The notes under the pieces: generated by a model
Databases searched by the model: none
What the model saw: the letters and a program-made list of their open reading frames with translations, nothing else
Told to the model about the DNA's origin: nothing
Shown: in pieces, positions 1-8,179 of the stretch
Layout: each line of letters starts with the position of its first letter
Position numbering within the stretch: the stretch's first letter is position 1
DNA from: Polaribacter sp.
GTDB taxonomy: Bacteria; Bacteroidota; Bacteroidia; Flavobacteriales; Flavobacteriaceae
Assembly (NCBI GenBank): GCA_023254055.1
Contig: JALQYN010000065.1
Coordinates: forward strand, 1 to 64,000
Direction of reading: 5' to 3'
Length of the DNA stretch: 64,000 nucleotides
Made by a program: the position numbers and the translations under genes

Positions 1-2292
1 ATCACCTTTTTTAATAACAGGTTTTTCGTCCTCTTTTTCTTTTAATGGGTCCTTTTCTGCACAATCTAATCGAATAGAGATTGGGTTTTCTGGTTTTTCA
101 AAATCTTCTTTACTAATATTTAGTGTTGGATCTTCATAACATTTTCTCATAAAAATTGCCCAAGTTGGTAGAGACATAGATGCTCCTTGTCCTTTTCCAA
201 TTCCTTCAAAATGAATTGCATTGTCTTCTCCACCTGTCCAAACTCCTGTTGCTAAATTTGGAACAACGCCCATAAACCATCCATCTGTATGGTTCTGTGT
301 TGTTCCTGTTTTTCCTGCAATTGGATTGTCAAAACCATACGGATAGCCTGTTACATAGTCTGGTCTGGCATAGGATGTTCTTAACCGAACTCCAGATCCA
401 GCCGTTGTAACACCTTTTAGTAAATCCAACACCACATAGGCAGATTCTTCGCTCAAAATTTCTTGAGTTTTTGGCGTAAATTGCGTTAAAACTGTTCCGT
501 TTTTATCTTCAATTCTGGTAATTATCATTGGTTCTACACGCAACCCTTTGTTTGCAAACATTGCATAAGCACTAACCATTTCATATAAAGACAATTCAAC
601 CGTTCCTAGTGCAATTGCTGGTGTTTCAGGAATCGTTCTTGTAATTCCAAGAGAGGCTTTTGCTAATCTAGAAACATTTTGTGGACCAACCATGTCTATT
701 AATCTGGCAGACATTGTGTTCACAGAATTTGCTAATCCGTCTTTTAAACTTAATTCTCCTTTGTATCTAGAATAAGGATTAGAACCAGAGTTTTCTGGAG
801 TCCACGCTTTCATGTTTCCGTACTTTCCTTTTGGTATTGTGTACAGAGAAATCGGATATGTATCACAAGGAGATAATTTTAACTGATTGATCGCTGTGGC
901 ATACACAAACGGTTTAAATGTTGAACCAACTTGTCTTTTTCCTTGTTCAACATGGTCGTATTTAAAGTGCTTATTGTTAATTCCTCCAACCCATGCTTTA
1001 ATGTGGCCTGTCTGTGGCTCCATAGACATTAAACCGGAGTGTAAAAAGTATTTGTAATATTTTATTGAATCAGCAGGAGTCATTAATGTATCTCTATCAC
1101 CTTTCCAAGTAAAAATTTTCATCTTTGTTTTCCTTAAAAAGGAGGCTTCAATTTCTTTTTCTGGAGTTCCAAGTCTTTTCATTTCTCGCCATCGGTCAGA
1201 ATTTTTCTTTGCTCTGGTTAAGATCATTTCAATTTGCTCTGGCTCTAAATCGTAGAAAGGTGCTGTTTTATTACTTTTTTGCTCTGTATTAAAATAACTT
1301 TGCAGGTTTGAAACATGTTCCTTTACTGCTTCTTCTGCATATTTTTGCATGCGAGAATCAATCGTTACATACACTTTTAATCCGTCTGCGTAAATATTAT
1401 ATTCTTCTCCGTTTGCTTTTGGATTTGTTTTTACCCATTGTTTTAAATATTCTCTTAAATACTCTCTAAAATAAGTTGCATATCCATCACTATGACTTTC
1501 TGGTGTATAGTTTATTTCTAAAGGTAATTTTTGTAAAGAATCTTTTTCTTGAGTTGTTAAAAAAGCATTCTTTTCCATTTGTTTAAGCACTACATTTCTA
1601 CGCTGATGTACTAATTTTTTTCTTCTCAGAGGATTAAAATAAGAGGAGTTTTTTAGCATTCCAACTAACATAGCAGATTCTTCTGTTTTTAACTCATTAG
1701 GTTCTTTTCCAAAATAAATTCGTGCAGCAGATCGAATTCCAACTGCTTGATTTAAGAAATCGTAGTTGTTTAAATACATTGCAATAATTTCTTGCTTTGT
1801 GTATTGTCTTTCTAACTTGATTGAAACCACCCATTCTTTAATTTTTTGAAGAATCCTTTTTGCTGTATTTCCAGAGGCTCTTTTTGTAAATAAGTTTTTT
1901 GCTAATTGTTGTGTAATAGTACTCGCTCCGCCACCTTTTCCAAATTTTGATATAGCTCTTGCCAAACTTCTTAGATCTATTCCAGAGTGCTCATAAAACC
2001 GCTCATCTTCTGTTGCTATTAAAGCCAGTACTAAGTTTTCTGGCAACTCTTTAAACTTTATAGGTGTTCTGTTTTCGTAAGCATATTTTCCTAATGTTTT
2101 TCCGTCTGAAGAAATAATTTCAGTTGCCAAATTATTTTGTGGATTTTCCAACTCTTCAAATGTTGGCAATGCTCCAAAAACACCCCAAGAAGCTAATAGA
2201 AATAAGAGTAGAATAGATGCAAATCCGCCTATTACAATTCCCCAGAACCATTTTATATATTTTTTAAATCCTGCTGTTTTTTTCTTAGTCAT
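1..2292 (-). CDS. Penicillin-binding protein 1A, bifunctional transglycosylase/transpeptidase (3' end off window)
   Basis: Class A penicillin-binding protein that polymerises and cross-links peptidoglycan at the outer face of the inner membrane. The first 764 residues are present and the C-terminus lies beyond the left edge. A membrane anchor occupies about residues 10-35. A GT51 transglycosylase domain follows, with the catalytic EDERFYEH motif. The transpeptidase domain carries the active-site STFK near residue 457, SVN near 523 and KTGT near 660. The ATG at 2292 sits 2 bases beyond the gldH stop, so it is the last gene of a ricT-gldH-PBP operon. Family assignment is secure; the exact paralogue (mrcA versus another class A PBP) is not resolved. 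Confidence 0.95.
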   Translation of the reverse strand, partial: MTKKKTAGFKKYIKWFWGIVIGGFASILLLFLLASWGVFGALPTFEELENPQNNLATEIISSDGKTLGKYAYENRTPIKFKELPENLVLALIATEDERFYEHSGIDLRSLARAISKFGKGGGASTITQQLAKNLFTKRASGNTAKRILQKIKEWVVSIKLERQYTKQEIIAMYLNNYDFLNQAVGIRSAARIYFGKEPNELKTEESAMLVGMLKNSSYFNPLRRKKLVHQRRNVVLKQMEKNAFLTTQEKDSLQKLPLEINYTPESHSDGYATYFREYLREYLKQWVKTNPKANGEEYNIYADGLKVYVTIDSRMQKYAEEAVKEHVSNLQSYFNTEQKSNKTAPFYDLEPEQIEMILTRAKKNSDRWREMKRLGTPEKEIEASFLRKTKMKIFTWKGDRDTLMTPADSIKYYKYFLHSGLMSMEPQTGHIKAWVGGINNKHFKYDHVEQGKRQVGSTFKPFVYATAINQLKLSPCDTYPISLYTIPKGKYGNMKAWTPENSGSNPYSRYKGELSLKDGLANSVNTMSARLIDMVGPQNVSRLAKASLGITRTIPETPAIALGTVELSLYEMVSAYAMFANKGLRVEPMIITRIEDKNGTVLTQFTPKTQEILSEESAYVVLDLLKGVTTAGSGVRLRTSYARPDYVTGYPYGFDNPIAGKTGTTQNHTDGWFMGVVPNLATGVWTGGEDNAIHFEGIGKGQGASMSLPTWAIFMRKCYEDPTLNISKEDFEKPENPISIRLDCAEKDPLKEKEDEKPVIKKGD

Positions 2293-2294
2293 TT

Positions 2295-2786
2295 TTAATT
2301 CTTTTCTATTCTAAATCCAACTTCTGTAATTCCTTTTAAGCTTTCTATTCCGTTTATTTCACCATTTTTTCTCATGGCTTGGGTAATTGAAATGGTGTAT
2401 TCTCCTGATACTGGAAAAACAACATTCTCCTTGTAAAACAATTTACTTTCTTTAATTGCTGTAATTCCTTTTCCTAAAAAATGACCAGAATTATCGGCCA
2501 TTGTATACTCTAACGTGTCTACAATTTTCTTGCCATTCGGAAAATTTAACGATGTAATTAAAAACAAATTGCTGAAATTGTAGTTTTGATTGTTTCTAAC
2601 GTTTAAAAACAAGTTCTTTTTATTAATCGTGTCGTTAACATTAAAGTTAAACAGAATAGCATTGCTATGTTCCCATGAACCGTTTTGGACAGAAACAAAA
2701 GAGTCATACTCTCTTTTTGAATCACAAGAAATGATGCTAAAAGCAACAAAAACAAATACAATATAATTAATCTTGCTTGTTTTCAT
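2295..2786 (-). CDS. gldH: Gliding motility lipoprotein GldH
   Basis: A 163-residue lipoprotein with a signal peptide ending in the lipobox FSIISC (Cys about residue 21), followed by a short beta-rich domain. It matches GldH of Flavobacterium in length, lipoprotein nature and position between ricT and a class A PBP gene. GldH is needed for flavobacterial gliding and is expected to sit in the cell envelope; its molecular activity is not known. Its start overlaps the end of ricT by 20 bases, indicating translational coupling. The start is supported by the signal peptide that begins right after it. The assignment rests on recognised sequence features and synteny, not on a search. Confidence 0.85.
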   Translation of the reverse strand: MKTSKINYIVFVFVAFSIISCDSKREYDSFVSVQNGSWEHSNAILFNFNVNDTINKKNLFLNVRNNQNYNFSNLFLITSLNFPNGKKIVDTLEYTMADNSGHFLGKGITAIKESKLFYKENVVFPVSGEYTISITQAMRKNGEINGIESLKGITEVGFRIEKN

Positions 2787-4095
2787 TATTGTTGTTTCGG
2801 TTTCTATTTTTGTTTTGGTTATTATTTCTGCGTTTTGGTCTCTTTGTTTGCGTGCTCTCTGCTACACTTGTTGCTCCTCCTTTGTGTTGATTAGGATTTC
2901 TTTTTTTAGTTGGTTGGTTTGAATTTTGAGCCCTAGCTGCTGGTTTCTTTTTATTTCTATTTCTATTGTTTCTGCGTCCTTTTTTCTGCTTTGGAGCATC
3001 AAAACGCGTTAAACTATCTTGTCCAACAACATTTTCAAAATCAACCTTAACTGTTTCTACAATATCCGATTCATAATCTTCTAACGGAGCTGCTTCCTCA
3101 TTATTCTTATTCAGCTCAATTATTTCTAAAACTTGATCAAGCGATAATCTAAACCATTTAAAACTATTGTCTTTATACGTGTACCATAGCATCTTTTTAA
3201 AGATGTCCATTTTTACAAAAACAGCATCACCGTTTTCTGTTTTTAAAATTTTATCTTGTTTCGGAAATGCTTTTAGAGCATCTAAATAGGTATCTAACTC
3301 GAAGTTTAAACAACACTTTAGTTTTCCACATTGGCCTGCTAATTTTAACGGATTTAGAGATAATTGTTGATAACGTGCCGCTGCAGTATTTACTTTTCTA
3401 AAATCTGTTAGCCAGGTAGAACAACACAATTCTCTTCCACAAGAACCAACACCTCCTAAACGAGCTGCTTCTTGACGCAAACCAACCTGTTTCATTTCTA
3501 CTCTGATAGAAAATGCACTAGCTAAATCTCTAATCAGTTGTCTAAAATCTACACGTTCATCCGCGGTATAATAAAAAGTCGCTTTGTTTCCATCTCCTTG
3601 ATACTCTACATCAGAAAGTTTCATTTTTAAGTTTAAACGACTAATAATTTCTCTACCTCTTCGCTGGGTTTCTAATTCTTTTTCTCTGTACGATTGCCAA
3701 ATATCAATGTCTTTCTGTGATGCTTTTCTGTAGATTTTTAAAATCTCTTCACTATCTTCTTTTATGTTTTTCTTTTTTAGTTGCACCTTCACCAATTCTC
3801 CTCCTAAAGAAATAGTTCCAACATCATGTCCAGGAGAACTTTCAACAGCAACTACATCTCCCATAGAAAGTGTAAGATTCTCTGTGTTCTTAAAGAAATG
3901 TTTCCGTCCGTTTTTAAATCTAACTTCGTAAATATTAAAGGGTGCTTCTCCGCTTGGCAACGTCATGTTAGATAACCAATCAAAAACAGCCAGTTTACTT
4001 CCGCTTCCGCAAGATCCACCAGTTCCACAATTTCCGTTACTTTTACAGCCATTTGGAACGCCGTCTTTTTTTGTTGAGCAACTAGTACAGCTCAT
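2767..4095 (-). CDS. ricT: PSP1-domain protein RicT (YaaT family)
   Basis: A 442-residue PSP1 (YaaT) family protein. The N-terminus is rich in Cys and Gly (CTSCSTKKDG). The central PSP1 core contains the conserved Cys clusters GSCGRELCCSTW (about residues 218-229) and GQCGKLKCCLNFE (about 255-267). The last 70 residues are a low-complexity basic tail rich in Lys, Arg and Asn, as is common for Bacteroidota members. In Bacillus, RicT acts with RicA and RicF in an iron-sulphur complex affecting RNase Y; whether that holds here is unknown. It overlaps gldH by 20 bases and appears to lead the operon, with a weak CACATTTG box at 4119-4126. Confidence 0.88.
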   Translation of the reverse strand: MSCTSCSTKKDGVPNGCKSNGNCGTGGSCGSGSKLAVFDWLSNMTLPSGEAPFNIYEVRFKNGRKHFFKNTENLTLSMGDVVAVESSPGHDVGTISLGGELVKVQLKKKNIKEDSEEILKIYRKASQKDIDIWQSYREKELETQRRGREIISRLNLKMKLSDVEYQGDGNKATFYYTADERVDFRQLIRDLASAFSIRVEMKQVGLRQEAARLGGVGSCGRELCCSTWLTDFRKVNTAAARYQQLSLNPLKLAGQCGKLKCCLNFELDTYLDALKAFPKQDKILKTENGDAVFVKMDIFKKMLWYTYKDNSFKWFRLSLDQVLEIIELNKNNEEAAPLEDYESDIVETVKVDFENVVGQDSLTRFDAPKQKKGRRNNRNRNKKKPAARAQNSNQPTKKRNPNQHKGGATSVAESTQTKRPKRRNNNQNKNRNRNNNNENKQD

Positions 4096-4242
4096 AAAAT
4101 GTATATATTTTAAAAAAACAAATGTGCTTTTTGATGCAACTCTTGTTTTTATTGGGTTCTTAAATAATTTTGAAAATCAACATAAAGTTGATGAATCTGT
4201 AAATATACGCATTCTCAAAGAATGAGAAAATGGTTTTTAAGC

Positions 4243-4271
4243 ATAAAAAAAGACCTCTAATTTGAGGTCTT
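4243..4271 (-). terminator. Intrinsic terminator after trhO
   Basis: A perfect 8-bp stem, AAGACCTC (4250-4257) and GAGGTCTT (4264-4271), encloses the loop TAATTT. Read on the minus strand it is followed by a run of seven T, 19 bases beyond the trhO stop. It separates trhO from ricT. Confidence 0.85.
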
Positions 4272-4289
4272 AATAATTTATTTATGCTG

Positions 4290-5321
4290 TTACTTCTTAA
4301 AAGTCAATACCTCTGACCTTCCTTTTTTGAAAATTTTATTGCTATTTCCTTTTCCTTTTCGCAATTCTTTTTGAACTTCAAAAGGCAATGCCGCAATTTC
4401 CTTACATGCATCAGAACAACAGGTGTTCATCTTTTCTTGACACGATTTACACTGAATAAATAATAAATGACAGGCTTCGTTATCGCAGTTTACATGCTCG
4501 TCACAAGGTTCTCCACATTGATGACAGTTGGCAATCACATCGTCTGAAATTTTTTCAGCTCTCCGGTGATCAAACACAAAGTTTTTCCCTAAAAACTTAT
4601 TTTCAATCCCTTCTGCTTTTACTTGACGTGTGTATTCTATAATTCCGCCTTCTAACTGAAAAACATTTTTAAATCCTTTATGTTTATAATAGGCTGATGC
4701 TTTTTCACAACGGATTCCGCCCGTACAATACATCAATAAATTTTTATCTTCTTTATTGTCTTTTAAATCTTCTTCAATAATATCTAACGAATCTCTAAAG
4801 GTGTCTACATCTGGAGTAACAGCGCCATCAAAATGTCCGATTTCACTTTCGTAGTGGTTTCGCATATCTACACAAACCGTGTTTGGATCTGCCAACATTT
4901 CGTTGAATTCTTTTGCGTTTAAATGAACTCCTTTATTTGTTACATCAAAGGTGTCATCATTTAAACCATCAGCAACAATTTTGTTTCTAACTTTTATTTT
5001 CAGTTTTAAAAACGATTTATTGTCTTGTTCTACCGCAACATTTAGTCGAATGTCTTTTAAAAACGGAATGGCATCTAATTGATTTTTTAATTCGATCATT
5101 CTATCCGAAGGAACAGAAATTTGAGCGTTGATGCCTTCGTAAGAAACATAGGTTCTACCAAGAACATCCAATTGGTTCCATTCAATAAATAGTTGATCTC
5201 TAAAAGTTTGTGGGTCTTCTATCTTGTGATATTGATAAAAAGAAATGGTTAAACGATCCTTTCCGGCCTCGTCTATTAATACAGCGCGTTCTTTTGCGCT
5301 TAACTTATTGTACAGTTGCAT
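4290..5321 (-). CDS. trhO: tRNA uridine(34) hydroxylase, rhodanese family
   Basis: A 343-residue rhodanese-related protein of the YceA/TrhO family, which hydroxylates U34 of tRNA on the way to 5-oxyacetyl or methoxy-uridine. Residues about 1-110 form the N-terminal ferredoxin-like domain. The rhodanese domain follows (VDMRNHYESEIGHFDGA), with the catalytic loop CTGGIRCEKASAY near residue 199. The C-terminal part has at least ten Cys residues in pairs (CHQCGEPC, CKSCQEK, CCSDAC), suggesting metal binding; this tail is a normal part of the family. Single gene, with its own terminator at 4243-4271. Confidence 0.93.
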   Translation of the reverse strand: MQLYNKLSAKERAVLIDEAGKDRLTISFYQYHKIEDPQTFRDQLFIEWNQLDVLGRTYVSYEGINAQISVPSDRMIELKNQLDAIPFLKDIRLNVAVEQDNKSFLKLKIKVRNKIVADGLNDDTFDVTNKGVHLNAKEFNEMLADPNTVCVDMRNHYESEIGHFDGAVTPDVDTFRDSLDIIEEDLKDNKEDKNLLMYCTGGIRCEKASAYYKHKGFKNVFQLEGGIIEYTRQVKAEGIENKFLGKNFVFDHRRAEKISDDVIANCHQCGEPCDEHVNCDNEACHLLFIQCKSCQEKMNTCCSDACKEIAALPFEVQKELRKGKGNSNKIFKKGRSEVLTFKK

Positions 5322-5511
5322 GCTATACTTTTTTAGTTAGACAAAATATGTTGACTCTTTCGAGTCTTTTTAATACGCTACAAAACTACTACTTTTTAAT
5401 AAAAACAAACAGCCTTAGCGTTTAATACTTAACAATTTTATTTTTATTGTAACGATTTAAACAACTTGAAAACTTATCTGTAATTTAAAATACAACTAAT
5501 TGGTTTTTTGC

Positions 5512-5519
5512 TAACTTTG
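5512..5519 (+). promoter_or_regulatory. -7 promoter box of asd
   Basis: TAACTTTG matches the Bacteroidota sigma-A -7 consensus TAnnTTTG, 31 bases before the asd ATG. I see no convincing -33 TTG at the standard spacing. Confidence 0.6.
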
Positions 5520-5550
5520 TAGCTTCATTGATATACTAAATAGAAATTAA

Positions 5551-6540
5551 ATGAGAGTAGCTGTTGTTGGTGCTACCGGAATGGTAGGAAATGTGATGTT
5601 AAAAGTATTAGCTGAACGGAATTTTCCGATTACAGAACTGATTCCTGTTGCTTCAGAAAAATCTGTTGGAAAAATGATTCCATTTAACGGAAAAGAATTT
5701 GCTGTAGTAAATTTAGCAACTGCCGTTTCTATGAAACCAGATATTGCGTTATTTTCTGCTGGAGGAGAAACCTCGTTAGAATGGGCGCCAAAATTTGCCA
5801 ATGTTGGTACAACCGTTGTAGATAATTCTTCTGCCTGGAGAATGGACCCTACAAAAAAATTAGTGGTTCCCGAAATCAATGGAGATGTGTTAACTGGGGA
5901 TGATAAAATTATAGCAAACCCAAACTGTTCTACAATTCAGTTGGTAATGGTATTAGCGCCTTTGCATACAAAATACAAAATGAAAAGAGTGGTAATTTCT
6001 ACCTATCAATCGGTTTCTGGAACTGGTGTAAAAGCAGTACAACAATTAGATAATGAAGAAGCTGGAATTGTTGGTGAAATGGCATATCCACATAAAATAG
6101 GAAGAAATGCTTTACCTCATTGTGATGTTTTTTTAGAAAATGGATACACCAAAGAAGAAATGAAATTGGTAAAAGAGCCAAAGAAAATTTTACGTGATGA
6201 TTCTTTTTCTGTGACTGCAACTGCAGTTCGAATTCCAACTGCAGGCGGGCATTCTGAGGCAGTAAATGTGCAATTTGAAAACGATTTTGATTTGTCTGAA
6301 GTTCGTCAACTATTAAGTGAAACTGACGGAGTTATTGTTCAGGATGATGTTGCTAATAATGTGTATCCAATGCCAATTACAGCACATGATAAAGACGACG
6401 TTTTTGTAGGAAGAATTCGAAGAGACGAATCGCAAGAAAACACCTTGAATTTATGGATTGTTTCTGACAATTTAAGAAAAGGAGCGGCAACAAATACCAT
6501 TCAGATTGCTGAATATTTAATAGCTCATAATTTAGTTTAA
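5551..6540 (+). CDS. asd: Aspartate-semialdehyde dehydrogenase
   Basis: A 329-residue enzyme that reduces aspartyl phosphate to aspartate semialdehyde, feeding threonine, methionine, lysine and diaminopimelate synthesis. The N-terminal NADP-binding loop is GATGMVGNVM (residues 7-16). The catalytic cysteine lies in NPNCSTIQ near residue 130. The dimerisation-domain signature AVRIPTAGGHSEAVN is near residue 227. Length is normal for the family. It has its own promoter and terminator, so it is monocistronic. The upstream enzyme aspartate kinase is encoded separately at 23.8 kb. Confidence 0.96.
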   Translation: MRVAVVGATGMVGNVMLKVLAERNFPITELIPVASEKSVGKMIPFNGKEFAVVNLATAVSMKPDIALFSAGGETSLEWAPKFANVGTTVVDNSSAWRMDPTKKLVVPEINGDVLTGDDKIIANPNCSTIQLVMVLAPLHTKYKMKRVVISTYQSVSGTGVKAVQQLDNEEAGIVGEMAYPHKIGRNALPHCDVFLENGYTKEEMKLVKEPKKILRDDSFSVTATAVRIPTAGGHSEAVNVQFENDFDLSEVRQLLSETDGVIVQDDVANNVYPMPITAHDKDDVFVGRIRRDESQENTLNLWIVSDNLRKGAATNTIQIAEYLIAHNLV

Positions 6541-6562
6541 TCTAGCTCTATTATTATAAAAT

Positions 6563-6595
6563 AAAAAAACCCGAGCAAAATCTCGGGTTTTTTTT
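6563..6595. terminator. Bidirectional terminator between asd and trxA
   Basis: The stem ACCCGAG (6569-6575) / CTCGGGT (6582-6588) is flanked by seven A on one side and eight T on the other, so it can end both the plus-strand asd and the minus-strand trxA transcripts. The trxA stop codon (6594-6596) overlaps its T run. Confidence 0.9.
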
Positions 6596-6953
6596 ATTTT
6601 TCAACTTTTAAAACATCTTTTATAATCTCTTCTAGTTGTGGTTTTGGTAAGGCGCCATTTGCCATTTGTGGGGCTTCACCCATTGGACAAAATAACATTG
6701 ACGGAATGCTTCTAATTGCAAAAGCAGCTGATAATTCTTGTTCTACTTCTGTATCTATTTTATAAATGTTGATTTTGTCTCCATATTCCTCACTTAATTG
6801 TTCTAAAATTGGAGCAATCATTTTACAAGGTCCGCACCAATCTGCATAAAAATCAATAATTGCAGGAACTTTTCCTTCAAACTTCCACTCTTTGTTTTCT
6901 TCGAAATTAAAAACCTTTTCTAAGAAGGCTTCTTTTGTTAAATTTTCTGTCAT
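6594..6953 (-). CDS. trxA: Thioredoxin
   Basis: A 119-residue cytoplasmic thioredoxin. The active site WCGPCKM lies near residues 39-45 and the conserved cis-proline is in RSIPSM. It lacks a signal peptide, so a cytoplasmic disulphide-reductase role is expected. It starts about 13 residues upstream of the minimal fold, which is common in flavobacteria. A promoter box TAACTTTG lies at 6973-6980. It converges on asd and shares a terminator with it. Confidence 0.92.
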   Translation of the reverse strand: MTENLTKEAFLEKVFNFEENKEWKFEGKVPAIIDFYADWCGPCKMIAPILEQLSEEYGDKINIYKIDTEVEQELSAAFAIRSIPSMLFCPMGEAPQMANGALPKPQLEEIIKDVLKVEK

Positions 6954-6972
6954 CTAAATATTCTTTAATGTG

Positions 6973-6980
6973 CAAAGTTA
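6973..6980 (-). promoter_or_regulatory. -7 promoter box of trxA
   Basis: On the minus strand the sequence reads TAACTTTG, 19 bases before the trxA ATG. It matches the TAnnTTTG consensus. Confidence 0.6.
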
Positions 6981-7020
6981 GACGTATTTTTTTAAACCAA
7001 ATTACACCATGAAAAAATAG

Positions 7021-7028
7021 TACATTTG
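7021..7028 (+). promoter_or_regulatory. -7 promoter box of the ABC ATPase gene
   Basis: TACATTTG followed by C, 32 bases before the ATG at 7061, matches TAnnTTTGC. Confidence 0.6.
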
Positions 7029-7060
7029 CGCTAGTTTTTTCTAATGAAAAATCTAATTAT

Positions 7061-7990
7061 ATGCTTTCGGTAAACACAATTTCTTTTCAATATCAAACCA
7101 AAAAACCTGTTTTAAAAGACATCAGTTTTCAACTTAAAAAAGGCGAACATTTATGTGTAATGGGAGAAAGTGGTTGTGGGAAATCTACATTGCTAAAGGC
7201 GGTTTATGGTTTATTAGACCTCAACAAAGGTTCTATTTTCTGGGACGAAACGGAAGTTCTTGGTCCAAAACATCATTTAGTTCCAGGAATGGATTTTATC
7301 AAATACGTAGCGCAAGATTTTGATTTGATGCCCTACACTTCAGTTTCAGAAAACATAAAAAAATTCTTGTCTCGTTTTTACCCTGAAGAAGCACAAAAAA
7401 GAACCGAAGAATTGCTAGAGGTTATTGAGATGACTGCTTTTGCAAACACAAAAGTAAAAACCTTAAGCGGTGGACAACAACAACGTGTTGCAATTGCTAG
7501 AGCATTGGCAAAAGAACCAGAATTGATTTTATTAGACGAGCCTTTTAGCCAGATAGATAATTTTAAGAAAAACTCGCTTCGAAGAAAGCTTTTTGCTTAT
7601 TTAAAAGAAAAAAATATTGCGTGTATTGTGGCAACACACGACAAAAATGATGCACTTTCTTTTGCTGATACATTATTGATTCTCAGAAATCATACAATAT
7701 TGGTAAACGGCACTCCAAAAAATATTTACAACAACCCTAAAGAAAACTATATTGCTGCTTTGTTTGATGATGTGAGTGAAATTACCATCAATAATAAAAA
7801 GCAATTATTGTACCCGCATCAAATTCAAATTGTTGAAAAATCTGAGCTAGAAGCGACCGTTTTACAAAGTTATTACAAAGGTTTTTATTGGTTGATAGAA
7901 GCAGAGTTTGAAAGAGAAAAAATCTTTGTAAATCATACTTCTAATTTAGAAAAAAACACAAAAATACAGGTACACTTCTTATTTGGTTAA
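7061..7990 (+). CDS. ABC transporter ATP-binding protein
   Basis: A 309-residue ABC ATPase. It has Walker A GESGCGKST (about 32-40), signature LSGGQQQRVAIARALA (about 139-154), Walker B LILLDEP and the switch His in VATHDKND. The last 90 residues (about 220-309) resemble the TOBE-like tail of the spermidine/putrescine and iron(III) importer class. No permease or binding protein gene lies beside it, so substrate and partners cannot be named. It is the last conserved gene before the restriction-modification cassette that begins about 50 bases downstream. Confidence 0.85.
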   Translation: MLSVNTISFQYQTKKPVLKDISFQLKKGEHLCVMGESGCGKSTLLKAVYGLLDLNKGSIFWDETEVLGPKHHLVPGMDFIKYVAQDFDLMPYTSVSENIKKFLSRFYPEEAQKRTEELLEVIEMTAFANTKVKTLSGGQQQRVAIARALAKEPELILLDEPFSQIDNFKKNSLRRKLFAYLKEKNIACIVATHDKNDALSFADTLLILRNHTILVNGTPKNIYNNPKENYIAALFDDVSEITINNKKQLLYPHQIQIVEKSELEATVLQSYYKGFYWLIEAEFEREKIFVNHTSNLEKNTKIQVHFLFG

Positions 7991-8041
7991 GGGCTTGGCT
8001 CTTTTTAATTTAACTTGTTTCTAAATTCTTTTTTCGGTAAC

Positions 8042-8099
8042 TTCGCTAACTCTGAATTTAGTTCATTAAAACGGAACCATATTCTTTACATTAGGCAAC
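8042..8099 (-). repeat. Left inverted end of the restriction-modification cassette
   Basis: It contains TTCGCTAAC (8042-8050) and TTAGGCAAC (8091-8099). Both nonamers recur in inverted orientation beyond the nuclease gene, as GTTAGCGAA (10768-10776) and GTTGCCTAA (10640-10648). The two ends therefore bracket the methyltransferase and nuclease genes. This left copy is short (58 bp) and lacks the long stem seen in the right copy. Confidence 0.6.
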
Positions 8100-8179
8100 A
8101 TTTTGAAAGAAACATTGTGCCTTAAATTAAAATTCCATACTTTTGGACAAAAATCGTCCTAAAACAATTGTCGAAAAAT

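Noticed and set aside
3965-4225. Plus-strand open frame across the ricT start
   Set aside because: It lies opposite the conserved Cys region of ricT and has no family features; it is a shadow frame.
8168-8179. TTG start of the methyltransferase
   Set aside because: An ATG lies four codons downstream at the start of the HTH; no promoter or family evidence supports the TTG.
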